Shown: positions 1 through 9,335 of the stretch, one piece after another | Layout: each line of letters begins with the position of its first letter | Position numbering within the stretch: position 1 is the first letter of the stretch | Source of the DNA: Ophioceras dolichostomum | Taxonomy: Eukaryota; Ascomycota; Sordariomycetes; Magnaporthales; Ophioceraceae | DNA: 46,063 nucleotides | Direction of reading: 5' to 3' | Assembly (NCBI GenBank): GCA_003049485.1 | Contig: PYST01000309.1 | Coordinates: 1-46,063 of the forward strand | Notes under the pieces: generated by a model | The model's input: the letters and a program-made list of their open reading frames with translations, nothing else | Told to the model about the DNA's origin: nothing | Databases searched by the model: none | Translations under genes and position numbers: made by a program

Positions 1-286
1 GTTGCGGAGCAATTGGGCCAGGAGTTGTGCGTATACGCGGAAAGTGCGCAGGGTAATCGTGTGCGCAGGGTAATGGTGGCTCACGTTATTCGGGGTCTTT
101 ATAAAAGAATTTAAGATCTTCCCCTTGCGCGGTGGCTCTCTAATGCTTGCTTGTTTATCACTCGCCTGCGCCGGCATGTCAGTGAGCACCCCGAGGAAGA
201 TTCTCTCTGTTGCAGGAATCCAGAGAAGTGAAAGGGAAAACTTACAAGGAATGTGTATATAGTGATAGATTCGATTGTATGTTGAT

Positions 287-405
287 ACATACGACCATAG
301 GTACCGGAAAACTCGGGATCCCGTCCGCTCTCCCCTAGATAAGCCGGCGACCGACAGACTAGTACTCAGGTGGGTGACCACTGGGGAATCCCTGTTGTTG
401 TATGT
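287..405 (+). rRNA. 5S ribosomal RNA (dispersed copy)
   Basis: Structural RNA of the large ribosomal subunit, transcribed by RNA polymerase III. The first nine bases (ACATACGAC) can pair with the last nine (GTTGTATGT, with one G-T pair) to form helix I. The internal control region is recognisable: the box A-like TAAGCC near 341 and the box C block GGTGGGTGACCACTGGGGAA at 369-388. A run of seven T follows at once. The 119-nt length fits fungal 5S. Filamentous ascomycetes scatter 5S genes singly through the genome, so a lone copy is expected. The sequence differs at many positions from the main Neurospora type as I remember it, yet helix III still pairs (GGGA with TCCC), so this looks like a variant isotype rather than decay. 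Helix II is imperfect outside a CCGG/CCGG core. Confidence 0.9.
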
Positions 406-411
406 TTTTTT
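405..411 (+). terminator. Pol III T-run terminator of the 5S gene
   Basis: Seven consecutive T directly after the 5S 3' end, a normal RNA polymerase III stop signal. Confidence 0.8.
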
Positions 412-562
412 GTTCTGGTCCCTCGTTTGGGGATTGTTTACCCTCCCACTCTTTTGGGACTGGAACGCCATCTTTGCCGTCATATAAAGGTAGTTGACAC
501 AGCTTACGATGCTCTGATATCTCGTCTCCGTCGTCGTCCTCCAGGCTCGATGACCGACACGC

Positions 563-1933
563 TCAAGAAAAGAATGGAAAATGATCCGTCCACGAAACCG
601 TCTCGTACATCCTCGACGGCATGTTCCAAAGTGAATACACGACCAGAACGACAATCACAAGGCGAGCTAGCACATAGATAATCGTGGTGGTTAGCGAGAC
701 CGACGCCCCGATGCTAACGCCCCAGGACCCGGATTCGTTCCTGGCCACGAGGAGCATAAAACAGGCAATGATGAACGGCGTGGTCGTGATAGCCAGGGAC
801 GAGGCCCTCCACAGCCACTGGACCTCCTTCGAGGGGAACTCCCAGTTCCAGGCGGCGAGGTGCAGGGCCCCGAACAGCGTGGCGATGAGGTACAGCGCCA
901 GCGAGCTCTGCCCGTTCCGGATGGACTCCGGGACGAAGATGATGCTGAAGGCGTCGCCGTCGGCGTTGGCGACGGGGTCGAGGCTCATGTTGGGCTCCTC
1001 GGCCTCGCCGGTGCGGTAGAGGACGGTGACGTGCTCGGCGTCGTACGGCTTCTCCCACCAGGCCAGGTACATGGCGACGGCGCAGACTATGTAGCCCGCG
1101 GTCGAGAGCTCGAGGAGCGAGATGGGCAGGCCGGCCGCCACCCGGGCGCAGCACTGCACCGCGAGCCAGGCGGCTTGGGAGATGGCGAGCACCTTGGTGA
1201 ACGAATCCGACTTGCCCAGGTTGTCGATCTCGACGGTCGACTTGAGGAACAGGGTGCGGCGTGTCTTGGGATCGCACTCTCGGAGAAACGTCACTGTTTG
1301 GGCAGGCTGGACTTAGCGAACGGCCTCGCTTTTCCTACTCGGGTAGATGCCCCGGCACTTTGGGCAGGGACCACTGCCCACCGGCCTGTCCACTGGTCAG
1401 GGCCGTCTTAACTTACCGTATTCGGACAGGCTGGCTCGACTAGCCCTCAAGACGAATCCACCCATGGTGGCATAATACGCATGGCTCATCGTGAGTTCGC
1501 TCTTGGAGGCCTGCTCATCTTCGTCGCTGCTGAACCCCGAGCTGGTGAATTCCTCCGAAGCCGTGCGAGCGTTGGCGAGCTCCTGAGACGCCTGCCTGCG
1601 CTGCTTTATCGCCATGCCCACCCCAGCCTCCGGCGCCAGGATGACGATGAGCATGTACTTGAGCTTGCGGAGGGCCTTGCGGAGCCGAGGGCGCTCCGGC
1701 CAGTACGGGATCCCCTTCCATTTGTGGAATCCCGCCTGGCGCTCGTCCTCGGCCGGGATGTTCAGGTGTATGCATTTGTAGGAGCAGATCAGGAGCACCG
1801 CCAGACAGCTCCAGATGATATTGATGGTGCCGCGCTGGCGGGGCGGCGCCACCCAGCCGACGTGGTGGTCGCTCAGCCCGGCAGTCGTCGTTTTGCTGAG
1901 GGCCGTGATGGTGTCGTTGTTCGAAGTCGCCAT
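563..1933 (-). CDS. Fungal multi-pass integral membrane protein, function unknown
   Basis: Two exons, complement(563..1293, 1417..1933), giving 415 aa. The intron (1294-1416, 123 nt) has donor GTAAGT and acceptor ACAG, and phase is kept. The start is the ATG at 1933. The N-terminal half carries RGTINIIWSCLAVLLICSYK (membrane segment 1), then HLNIP, then a hydrophobic KLKYMLIVILAPE segment. The C-terminal half has about five more hydrophobic segments, including PISLLELSTAGYIVCAVAMYLAWWEKPYD, and ends near the last membrane segment. The layout RGT-x-IIWSCL ... HLNIP ... APE ... LE-x-x-T-x-GY ... WW-x-KP is, from memory, a widespread Pezizomycotina family of unknown role. Acidic and serine-rich stretches around residues 130-155 are probably cytosolic. 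I assign no function. Confidence 0.85.
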
Positions 1934-2582
1934 CGAAAAGGGGTAAGTTGGGAGTAGATGAATTAATGCACGGCTTTTCAGGTTTTCAGGCCCCTTGTTT
2001 GCCGAGAGATCAGGAAAGTCCAGGAAACGGCAGGACCGGACTCTAGCGGACGTCTTGTACGCGATTTTGAGTCCATGTCGCGAGGCTGTGATGGAGGTAC
2101 ACAGGCTTATGAAATCGCTTGGGTGGCGATTGGGGGAGGCTCAATACCCGCAGCCCGCCTAAGAACAAAGGGGGGGTGGCCCACAGATAGGGACTGGTCT
2201 AATGGGTAGGGGTTTTTTCAGCTGGACCCTCATGCAGCGTCGCCAATATTTGCTGTGCCGCGGAGACCTCCTCCTTCCTAGGCGTCCAATACGTAAATGG
2301 TCGCAGCGAATGCAGAGGTTCAGCTGGACTTTCTTCCACTTGATGATCGGCGATAAACTTGTACAGGTTTGGAAAATGGGGAATCATATTTGGTTTAGCA
2401 ACATGGGGACTTTGCTCACAAGTTTATCATCCAAAGCCACTTTTTATTCTTTTTGGTCAACTTCTGCGCGTGCTCGCAGAGTCGTCCGAACCCAGTCGCG
2501 AAGAAAATTGATACGATCCAGAAACTCCACCCAGTATACAACCAGTCAGTCAGTCGCATGCCCACTCAGCCACCGCGTTAGC
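1934..2582. other. Intergenic: promoter of membrane-protein gene and 3' side of ADE5,7
   Basis: 649 bases between two minus-strand genes. It holds the upstream region of the membrane protein (near 1934) and the 3' flank of ADE5,7 (near 2582). A minus-strand frame at 2199-2387 starts with ATG and encodes 62 residues with no recognisable motif; I do not call it a gene. No RNA gene or repeat seen. Confidence 0.5.
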
Positions 2583-3246
2583 TTAGGCAGCCCACGAGTC
2601 CAGGTTTCGCAACACACAGCCTTCCCCGCCAGCTGGGCGGTCTACTAGTTGGCCGATGCGGAAGACGGTCTCGCCCTGGGCCTGGAGCGCCGAGGCGGCG
2701 GCTTCGGAGTCGGCGGCGCCAACCACGATAGCCATGCCGATGCCGTTGTTGAAGGTGCGGGCCATCTCGGCGGGGGCCACATTGCCAGCGCGGCGGAGCC
2801 AGGCAAACACTGGAGGCACGATGAAGGAGGCAACGTCGATCTCCGCGGCAAGGTGAGACGGCAGCATGCGGGGCACGTTCTCGGTTAGTCCGCCGCCAGT
2901 GATGTGTGCTAGGCCCTTGACGCTACCGCCGGATGGGCCACCGTCTCCCGCAAGCACGGCGAGGAGGGACTTCACGTAGATGCGGGTCGGGGCCAGTAGG
3001 GTCTCTGCTACGGTCGAGGGCTTGGCCGTTGGCTCGTTTTGCCCCCACGGAGCAGGGTCAGAGTACGCCAAGCCGGATCGCTCGACGATGCGGCGCACGA
3101 GCGAGAAGCCGTTGGAGTGGACGCCATTCGAAGCCAGACCCAGCACGATGTCGCCGGCAACCATGTCCTGCTTGCGAGGCAAGCGGGAGGCAGGTTGCAT
3201 CACACCCACAGCGGCGCCGGCAACATCGTAGTCGCCCGGCTGGTAC

Positions 3247-3278
<32 letters not shown>

Positions 3279-5009
3279 GAGGGCGCAGCCTGCGAGTCGG
3301 CATCCCTCGGCTACGCCCTCCACGAAGGAAGCGGCGACGCCAATATCCAGGGCACTACAACCATAATAGTCGAGGAACATGACGGGCTCAGCACCCTGCA
3401 CGACCAAGTCATTGACATTCATCGCCACCAGGTCGATGCCCACTGTGTCGTGACGCTTGGCCTCTTGAGCGATCTTGAGCTTAGTGCCTACGCCGTCAAT
3501 GGCACCAACCAGGATGGGAGCTCCCGGGAAGCCTGCGGCGGCGAGATCGACCTCGCCGCCGAAACCACCGATCTCGGCGTCCGCGCCAGGCCGAGCCGTG
3601 GTCGCCACTGCTCTCTTGATACGCTCCACCAGCGCGTTGCCTGCGTCGATGCTGACACCCGCTTGCGCATACGAGAGTGACTCCTGCTTTTGTTCAACCG
3701 GCTTGGCGGCTGTAGTGCGAAAGGCTCGGTGGGCGATGTCCTTGCGGAAGAACATCCCGTCGAAGTTGATGAGGCTGACGCCCTCCTTATATGCGCGCTC
3801 GACGGCGGCCTGAATAGAGTCGGCCGTTGCGTTTGCTGCTATGACACGCCCTCCCGCGGTCCGGAGCTGTTGGCCATCGAGGGCGGTTCCGGCGTGGAAG
3901 ACGTTTATGCCCGAGCCGACCGGGGGCTGGGTCACGGCCATGGATGTACCCTTGGCGTAGCTTCCCGGGTACCCGGCGGCGGCGGCGACCACGGTGACGC
4001 TGAATTTGTTGTCGATCGCGATGTTGACCTGGTCCAGCCAGCCCTCGGTGCAGGCAACCATGATTTCGGCAAGGTCGGTGTCCGCTGACAGCAGCGGCAG
4101 CACAGTCTGGGTCTCCGGGTCGCCAAAACGCACGTTGTACTCGAGAACTTTCGGCTCTCCCAAAGGTGTGATCATCAGGCCCGTGAAGAGCAAGCCGCGG
4201 AAAGGGCAGCGCTCCTGGCGGAAGCCATCGAAGGTGGGCTTCAGTATCTCGCGATCGATGCGCTCCAGCAACTCTGGGGTGGCGAGTGCAGTCGGGGCGT
4301 AGCATCCCATACCGCCCGTGTTGGGGCCTTGGTCGCCGTCAAAAATCCGTTTGTGATCCTGGGCCGCGGGCAGCGAGCGGAAAGTGTAGCCATCACAGAA
4401 GGAGAGAATGCTCAGCTCGTCGCCCTCCAAGAACTCCTCGATGACGACCTCGTCCCCCGCAGAGCCGAATGCCTTGGTCTGCATGATCTCCCGGAGACCG
4501 GCTTGCGCTTCTTCTTGGTTCTCGGGGATGATGACGCCCTTGCCCGCCGCAAGACCTGTTGCCTTGAGCACGACCCTATGGTTCACGGTCTTGAGGTAGG
4601 CCGACGCGGCCTCGTAGTCCGAGAAGTTCTCGTAGGCCGCCGTCGGGATGCCGTGGCGTTTCATGAAGTCCTTGGAGAATGTCTTGCTCCCTTCCATGCG
4701 CGCCGCCTCGACCGAGGGGCCGAAGCAGGCGATGCCAGCCCGGCGGAAGTAGCCCTCCACGCCGGCGACGAGCGGGGCCTCCGGACCGGGCACGGCGAGA
4801 TTGACGTTCTTGGCACGCGCCAGGGCGACGAGCCCGTCGAAGTCATCCTGTGAGACCGTCGTGTCGTTGCTGACCTTGGGCAGTGACGCCGTGCCGCCGT
4901 TGCCTGGCACAACGACGATGGACTCCACGCGGGGCGATTGGCTCAGTCTCCACGCGAGCGCATGCTCCCGGCCGCCATTGCCGATGAGCAGTATTCGCAG
5001 AGAGTCCAT
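2583..5009 (-). CDS. ADE5,7: Bifunctional GAR synthetase / AIR synthetase (purine biosynthesis)
   Basis: Single exon, 808 aa, close to yeast Ade5,7 (about 800). The N-terminal part (about 1-430) is phosphoribosylamine-glycine ligase: the GNGGREHALAWRL start, an ATP-grasp region with KATGLAAGKGV near residue 150, EEFLEGDELS, GDQGPNTGGMGCYAP and EYNVRFGDPETQ. The C-terminal part (about 450-808) is phosphoribosylformylglycinamidine cyclo-ligase: YAQAGVSIDAGN, GAIDGVGTKLKIA, HDTVGIDLVAMNVNDL, VGGETAEMPGMY, SNGVHSNGFSLVR, HITGGGLTENVPR and FNNGIGMA. Together they catalyse steps 2 and 5 of IMP synthesis in the cytosol. I chose the ATG at 5009 (MDSLRILL) because it sits immediately before the conserved start of the first domain; the frame is open a little further upstream but has no ATG there. 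It shares a 624-bp divergent promoter region with the next gene. No damage seen. Confidence 0.97.
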
Positions 5010-5435
5010 GTTTGATTCGGTTTTCGGCAGGGCCGTCTTAGCTCCTGGGTAAACCAAGGATGTCTGGAATAGCAACAGCAGGAAAGGTAAGCGAGAAAGG
5101 GGGAAGAAAGAATAAAGCAGAGAAAGGGGAAAAGAAAATACGCTCAGGGAGGTGGGGCAACAGTTCGGGATTATATTGCGACGAGTTCACAGGAGGCTAT
5201 CATCCCAGATTTGCAAATCTTCAATCCAACATTCAGATGCCCCTATCAAGGAATTGGGAAACCTATATTGTATCGAAAAGCTACAATGTGCGAATCTTCA
5301 GGTTGCTAGACTGCCTCCATCATTATTCCGTTCGCCCATCTCGTGGCTCGCATCCAACCCAGAAGCGCACTTCTGTGATGATGGATTTTTGTCCCCTCTT
5401 CCGCCCAGCTGGGCAGGAAAAAAATATTCATCCCA

Positions 5436-5451
5436 CCTTTATCGATAAAGG
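5436..5451. promoter_or_regulatory. 16-bp perfect palindrome CCTTTATCGATAAAGG
   Basis: Reads identically on both strands. It contains two back-to-back GATA cores (TTATC/GATAA), so it could be a paired GATA-factor site in the divergent promoter. The match is seen directly; factor binding is inference. Confidence 0.4.
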
Positions 5452-5461
5452 ACGCCAATGC
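5450..5461 (+). promoter_or_regulatory. CCAAT-containing dodecamer, copy 1
   Basis: GGACGCCAATGC, repeated exactly at 5522-5533. CCAAT is the core bound by the fungal HAP/CBF complex. Copy 1 begins inside the end of the palindrome. Confidence 0.45.
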
Positions 5462-5521
5462 CGTTGCCCCGCTTTTCTAATGCAACCAGACTCAATGAGC
5501 GGGGAGGCGGCGGAGCGACCG

Positions 5522-5533
5522 GGACGCCAATGC
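5522..5533 (+). promoter_or_regulatory. CCAAT-containing dodecamer, copy 2
   Basis: Exact second copy of GGACGCCAATGC, 72 bp from copy 1 and about 100 bp before the start codon of the plus-strand gene. Confidence 0.45.
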
Positions 5534-5633
5534 AAGGGTCTAGAAGTAAATACCCCGACCAGTCAGCTAGTAGGTCCGTCAGTCGCAACAATCAACATCA
5601 GAGTTGACGACGACAACACCAACTTGGCCTATC

Positions 5634-7394
5634 ATGTCGTCCTCTACCTCGATCAGCAGGACCAGGTCCTTGCGGCGGCCGACCGGAGGCGGCGAATTGA
5701 GTAGCAACTCAAGCACCGCGAAGCCCACGGCCGATGCGGCACCGCGAAACACGTCACCGAGCCGACTACCAGTCAAACCACCGACATCATCAACCTTGGC
5801 GGCATCGAGGGCCGCATCCTCGTCTGCCTCGTCGTATTCGACCGCACCCGCGCCCGCGCCAAAGACCAAGACAAGCATATTCAACAGGCTAGCGTCGACG
5901 ACGACCAGATCGGCTCCGCAAAACGAGAATGTTCGACCTTCCGGAACCGCGGCGACGATATCGTCGTCCGCAACCTCCACAACAGCCCGCCCAAAAACCT
6001 CCGGCGGCCTTCCTCCACCACAAGCAGGGTCATCGATCGCCGCCCCAAGGACCACGCGAGCCATGGCGCACGCGCGCTCAAAGTCATCAGCTACCGCATT
6101 AACGGACGCGACGGTGCTTCGTCCTCCATCCGCAACATCCCTCGCATCAAACGCCACGGCGACGTCCGCCACCACCACAACAACAACGACCACCACCTCC
6201 CGCCCACCCCTCACAGCCATGCACCCCAAACTCCTCCACCGCCGCGCCCCCTCCAACCCAATACCCTCAAAACAGTCGTCCTCCCAACCGGCCCCGATCA
6301 CATCCCAACAACACCAACAACAACAACCGCCCCCGCGCGGGGCCGTCCTCCGCCCAGCCTTCAACACAATGCAGCAGCACTACTCCCCGCTCAAGTCCCT
6401 CGCCCCAAAACCCACCATGTCCACCTACCTCGCCCCGCCGTCCCCCTCGAAGCTGCCCGCAAACGTTGCCCTCTCCGCCGAGACGGCCCGCCTGCAGACC
6501 GAGCTGCTCCAGCTGCACCTGCTGCACCGCGACGCGGCCGCCACCACGCGCGCGTGGCACGCCAGCGCGCGCGCGAGGCTCTCTGGCCGGTTCGCGGCTG
6601 TTGCGGAGGCGGGCGCGGCGGTGGCGCGCGGGGAGGGGAGGAGGGATGAGGGTGTTAATGCTGGGGCTTTGAGGGCTTGGGGAGGAAACCGGCAGAGTAG
6701 TAGAGTGTTGGAGGAGCGGACGCAGGTGCTTGATGCGGTGCTGTGTGGGCTGTGGGCGATTTCTGAGCCGGGGGGGAGACATGCGAGGGTGGTGAGGAGG
6801 TTTGAGAAGTGGGCTGTGGGGTTGGGGGCTGTGGTTGAGAGGAGGGAGGAGTTGATGATGATGGCTGGGAATGATGATGATGATGACCACCGCAGGATAG
6901 GTGGACATAGGGGGAAGGGGGGAAGACATGGGGATGGGGAGGAAATTATATTTGTTGCGGAGCTGGGTGGCGCGTGGAGGGACGAGTGCGCCGCGCTGGC
7001 GCGGAAGCTGGACGGGTGGCGCAGGGCGCTGCGCGATCTGGGCAACGCGCCTGATGACGACGGCTTTGACGATCATTATGAAGGTGACGGCAGTGGCGAT
7101 GATGATCATGTCGGCATGTTGTCGTCGCATGGGGAAGACGAAGGGCCGACTGGTGGGCAGGATCGGCGGCGGCGGCGGCGGCAGCAGCAGCAGCAGTCGC
7201 AGATCTCGAGCCTGGGCCGGATCCTCCGCGGCTGTCGGGTGCTGGTGCACGACATGCTCGCGGAGCTGAACCTGATGGAGCAGATCGAGCGGGAGGCGCT
7301 GCGGCAGGAGAGCGAGTGGGTAGAGAGCACGAATAGGGAGGGCGAGGGCGGCGATGATACCCCGAGGGCTGGAGCGATTTGGAGAGTGATGTGA
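5634..7394 (+). CDS. Fungal-specific Ser/Thr-rich and coiled-coil protein, function unknown
   Basis: Single exon, 586 aa, ATG at 5634 (frame open slightly further upstream but with no ATG). Residues 1-250 are low-complexity: S/T/P/A-rich with a T-run, QQ tracts and basic patches, probably disordered. A well-formed block follows: HYSPLKSLAPKPTMSTYL, then APPSPSKLPANVALSAET, then RLQTELLQLHLLHRD. It leads into a helical region with conserved-looking VLDAVLCGLWAI, RVVRRFEKW, VAELGGAWRDECAALARKLDGWRRAL and SLGRILRGCRVLVHDMLAELNLMEQIEREAL. I recall this block in many ascomycete proteins of unknown function; no enzyme motif or membrane segment is present. Helical leucine-rich parts suggest a scaffold or cytoskeletal role, which is only inference. 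Base composition flips from very C-rich before about 6550 to very G-rich after it, which creates long antisense frames (see findings). Confidence 0.8.
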   Translation: MSSSTSISRTRSLRRPTGGGELSSNSSTAKPTADAAPRNTSPSRLPVKPPTSSTLAASRAASSSASSYSTAPAPAPKTKTSIFNRLASTTTRSAPQNENVRPSGTAATISSSATSTTARPKTSGGLPPPQAGSSIAAPRTTRAMAHARSKSSATALTDATVLRPPSATSLASNATATSATTTTTTTTTSRPPLTAMHPKLLHRRAPSNPIPSKQSSSQPAPITSQQHQQQQPPPRGAVLRPAFNTMQQHYSPLKSLAPKPTMSTYLAPPSPSKLPANVALSAETARLQTELLQLHLLHRDAAATTRAWHASARARLSGRFAAVAEAGAAVARGEGRRDEGVNAGALRAWGGNRQSSRVLEERTQVLDAVLCGLWAISEPGGRHARVVRRFEKWAVGLGAVVERREELMMMAGNDDDDDHRRIGGHRGKGGRHGDGEEIIFVAELGGAWRDECAALARKLDGWRRALRDLGNAPDDDGFDDHYEGDGSGDDDHVGMLSSHGEDEGPTGGQDRRRRRRQQQQQSQISSLGRILRGCRVLVHDMLAELNLMEQIEREALRQESEWVESTNREGEGGDDTPRAGAIWRVM

Positions 7395-7727
7395 CAGTTG
7401 AACGAAGTTTGCCCTTACCTAATATTCACGTAGTCGGTGAGCTTTGAGAAACTCAATCTCCTTGCCTACACCCAATATTCGTTTACTGGCCCCGTTGACA
7501 GCTCTGCGGATAGATAGAAGAGCCAGAGGGATATGGTAACTATGTGTGAGCGGCTAGAAAAGTAGTCGTGGTGAGGCAATGAGGCGTCTGGCGAGGGACT
7601 CGACCATGCACAACACGCCAGGTACTAAATGGAGCGCGAAACCGAACTTCTTTTTCTCCTGATAGGCATTATCTAACTAACTTGTAGCTAGGGCATTCGA
7701 CGACGTTCTGTGTTTATTTACAGAGCC
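7395..7727. other. Intergenic between two convergent genes
   Basis: 333 bases between the 3' ends of a plus-strand and a minus-strand gene. It presumably holds both 3' UTRs. No gene, RNA or repeat seen. Confidence 0.5.
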
Positions 7728-8514
7728 TCACATCTTCTCAGATTTCCGTGATCTTAACAAAACAGCGGCATGCGTAGGCTTCCAAGCGGAGCTCGCATTG
7801 TTTGGTTCCGCTGCCGTTTCGGTTGAGGCGGTTGCTCCTTGAACTTGCAGCCACTCGCGGAGCTTCTTGAGAGAATAAATGTCGTGCTTCTTCTCGGACG
7901 TGGTGAAAAACTCCTCATACCACCCCTCAGTACCGAGCGACTGGAGCGACTCCCCGAACGGCTTGCAGGAACCAAAATCGATCAACACCGGCGAATAGCT
8001 CCCATCGTCTCTAAACACGATGTTATCGAGGTTGATGTCGTTGTGGGCCAGCCCCAGAGAGTGCAGATGGTCGACCGCCGACTGGAGCTCGTCGACGAGC
8101 CGGTCCTTGTCGATTGCCGCCCAAAAGTCGGGAGACGAGACGAGTTGCGTCAGGGTCTTGCTTAGGCGCTCCAGGACGAGTGCCGTGATCCTGCCTCGCC
8201 GCACCCGGCAGCCATGATAGCCGATGAAGTTCGGGTAGGGTGCCCGGGAGATAGCCTCCATCGTGAGCGTCTTGTCCAGGACTGCCTCGGGGATAAATCT
8301 CGCTGTCGTCAACGAGTTCGAGTGCGGCGGTCTACTCCGGCGGCGTTATGTCCCGGCTGGGTTGCGGCAGCTGACCAAACCACAGCTCCTCTTCCTCCGT
8401 TACGTGGTAGAACGTCATGTACTTCGGCGCATTGGTCTCCGAGTCCAGGGCCTCAATGATGGTCAAGTCCCGTGGCGATGAGACGAGCGGCGGTGCTCTT
8501 GATGCCATGGTCAT
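7728..8514 (-). pseudogene. Broken fungal protein-kinase-like gene
   Basis: The reading starts at ATG 8514 with MTMASRAPPLVSS and FYHVTEEEELWFGQLPQP, then hits an in-frame TAG at 8334-8332. After the stop the same frame still reads TAALELVDDSEIYP, which fits the family, so the stop lies inside former coding sequence. The kinase core resumes in another frame from about 8305: FIPEAVLDKTLTMEAI, YHGCRVRRGRITALVLERL, the catalytic loop HNDINLDNIVF, DFGSC, GTEGWYEEFFTTSEKKHD and YSLKKLREWL. In relatives as I remember them, some 40-50 residues separate EIYP from FIP; here they are missing, consistent with a deletion joining GATTTATCCCC sequences near 8290-8302. The only intron that would skip the TAG is 33 nt, too short, and leaves the frame wrong. 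I call it a pseudogene; a truncated expressed form from the second part is possible. Confidence 0.72.
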
Positions 8515-8580
8515 TTCGACCTCGGTCGGAAAGGCTGCAAGGTTTCGTTTGGGGAGAGGAGGTCGTAAAGATGGTGTGAA

Positions 8581-8680
8581 GATCTGCTCAAATGAGCAAG
8601 GCCTGATAACGAGGTAGAAGTCAACTCGTTGTTGCCAAAAACTGGACCACCTCGTCGTCCGTCAGCCTCAGAAATAAATA
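8581..8680. repeat. Diverged direct repeat, copy 1
   Basis: Begins GATCTGCTCAAATGAGCA and continues with GCCTGATAACGAGGT, a shared CCACCTCGTCG block near 8647, and CAGCCTC. It matches copy 2 at 8716-8830 in the same order with many substitutions. It includes the small inverted repeat TGCTCA-AA-TGAGCA. Confidence 0.6.
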
Positions 8681-8715
8681 AATAAAAAAGGATTGAGGTA
8701 TGTTGTGCCACCCTG

Positions 8716-8830
8716 GATCTGCTCATATGGGCAAAGCCTGATAACGAGGTGCAAGCCAACTGGTTCTTTCTTACCGAGAACTAGCCCACCTCGTCGCCCG
8801 GCATATATTGGGAAAATATTGATCGTTCTT
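8716..8830. repeat. Diverged direct repeat, copy 2
   Basis: GGATCTGCTCATATGGGCA, then GCCTGATAACGAGGT, CCACCTCGTCG near 8787 and GAGCCTC further on. It is offset about 136 bp from copy 1. The degree of divergence suggests an old duplication or a dead repeat family. Confidence 0.6.
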
Positions 8831-9122
8831 GAGCCTCCGAGATAAGGAAAAAAGCCACCAGGAAAACTCAGATGTTTTGTGCTGCCATGTGTCTATAAGA
8901 TCAAGGCTGGTTCCAGATATCTGCTCCGGCTCTTTCAAGTTCACCACCATGTCAAGACATCGGCACTTGAACTCCACTTTCCCCCACCGAACTCCATTGA
9001 CCCAGCTTTTCCCATCCGCAGCGGGCAATCCCATACAACCAGACAGTCCCTAGTTGGCTCAGCCTACTGGAGCACCTACCAGTCATGTGTGGGGCAGTTC
9101 CCCCTGAACACTTCTGCCGGCC

Positions 9123-9335
9123 TCAATGCTTATCCAACTTGTCTTCCTCGCTCTTCAGATCGGCTATGAGCGCTACGAGCAGGTCCTCGGCCTCGAGGCT
9201 CCTGACGGTCACTTGCCCTCGCCCGGGTGCGGCAGCGTCTCGAATCTCCGGCTCCGCAGCTCGAGGCCCATGGCCTGGATCAGCCGGACGCGGGAACCGC
9301 TGAGCGACTGGCTGGTCCCAGATCGTGTCCTCCAT
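9123..9335 (-). CDS. Possible small protein, 70 aa, unrecognised
   Basis: ATG at 9335 in a good context (CCATGG). The peptide begins MEDTIWDQPVAQRFPRP and ends SLEAEDLLVALIADLKSEEDKLDKH. Its third codon positions are G/C-rich, like the real genes here, and the C-terminal third looks helical. TATAAAA occurs about 25 nt upstream of the ATG, which would leave an unusually short leader. I do not recognise it. It could equally be an exon remnant. Confidence 0.3.
   Translation of the reverse strand: MEDTIWDQPVAQRFPRPADPGHGPRAAEPEIRDAAAPGRGQVTVRSLEAEDLLVALIADLKSEEDKLDKH

Larger units (their letters stand above)
5010..5633. promoter_or_regulatory. Divergent promoter region between ADE5,7 and the 5634 gene
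   Basis: 624 bases separate the two start codons, so both promoters must lie here. The region contains a 16-bp perfect palindrome with an ATCGAT centre and two copies of a CCAAT-containing dodecamer (listed separately). I saw no TGACTC (Bas1/Gcn4-type) element. No coding sequence is supported. Confidence 0.6.

Noticed and set aside
2199..2387. 62-codon minus-strand frame in the ADE5,7 3' flank
   Set aside because: No motif and no clear transcript context; most likely 3' UTR sequence.
5579..6367. Long minus-strand open frame (262 codons) opposite the 5634 gene
   Set aside because: It is V/D/A/G-rich without motif and arises from the C-rich composition of the sense strand. The sense frame contains the conserved-looking block.
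6267..7250. Minus-strand open frame of 327 codons
   Set aside because: Poly-P/I/H composition, no motif; a shadow of the G-rich second half of the sense ORF.
8302..8334. 33-nt GT...AG segment that would remove the TAG in the kinase-like gene
   Set aside because: Too short for a fungal intron, and as a multiple of three it leaves the wrong frame for the kinase core.
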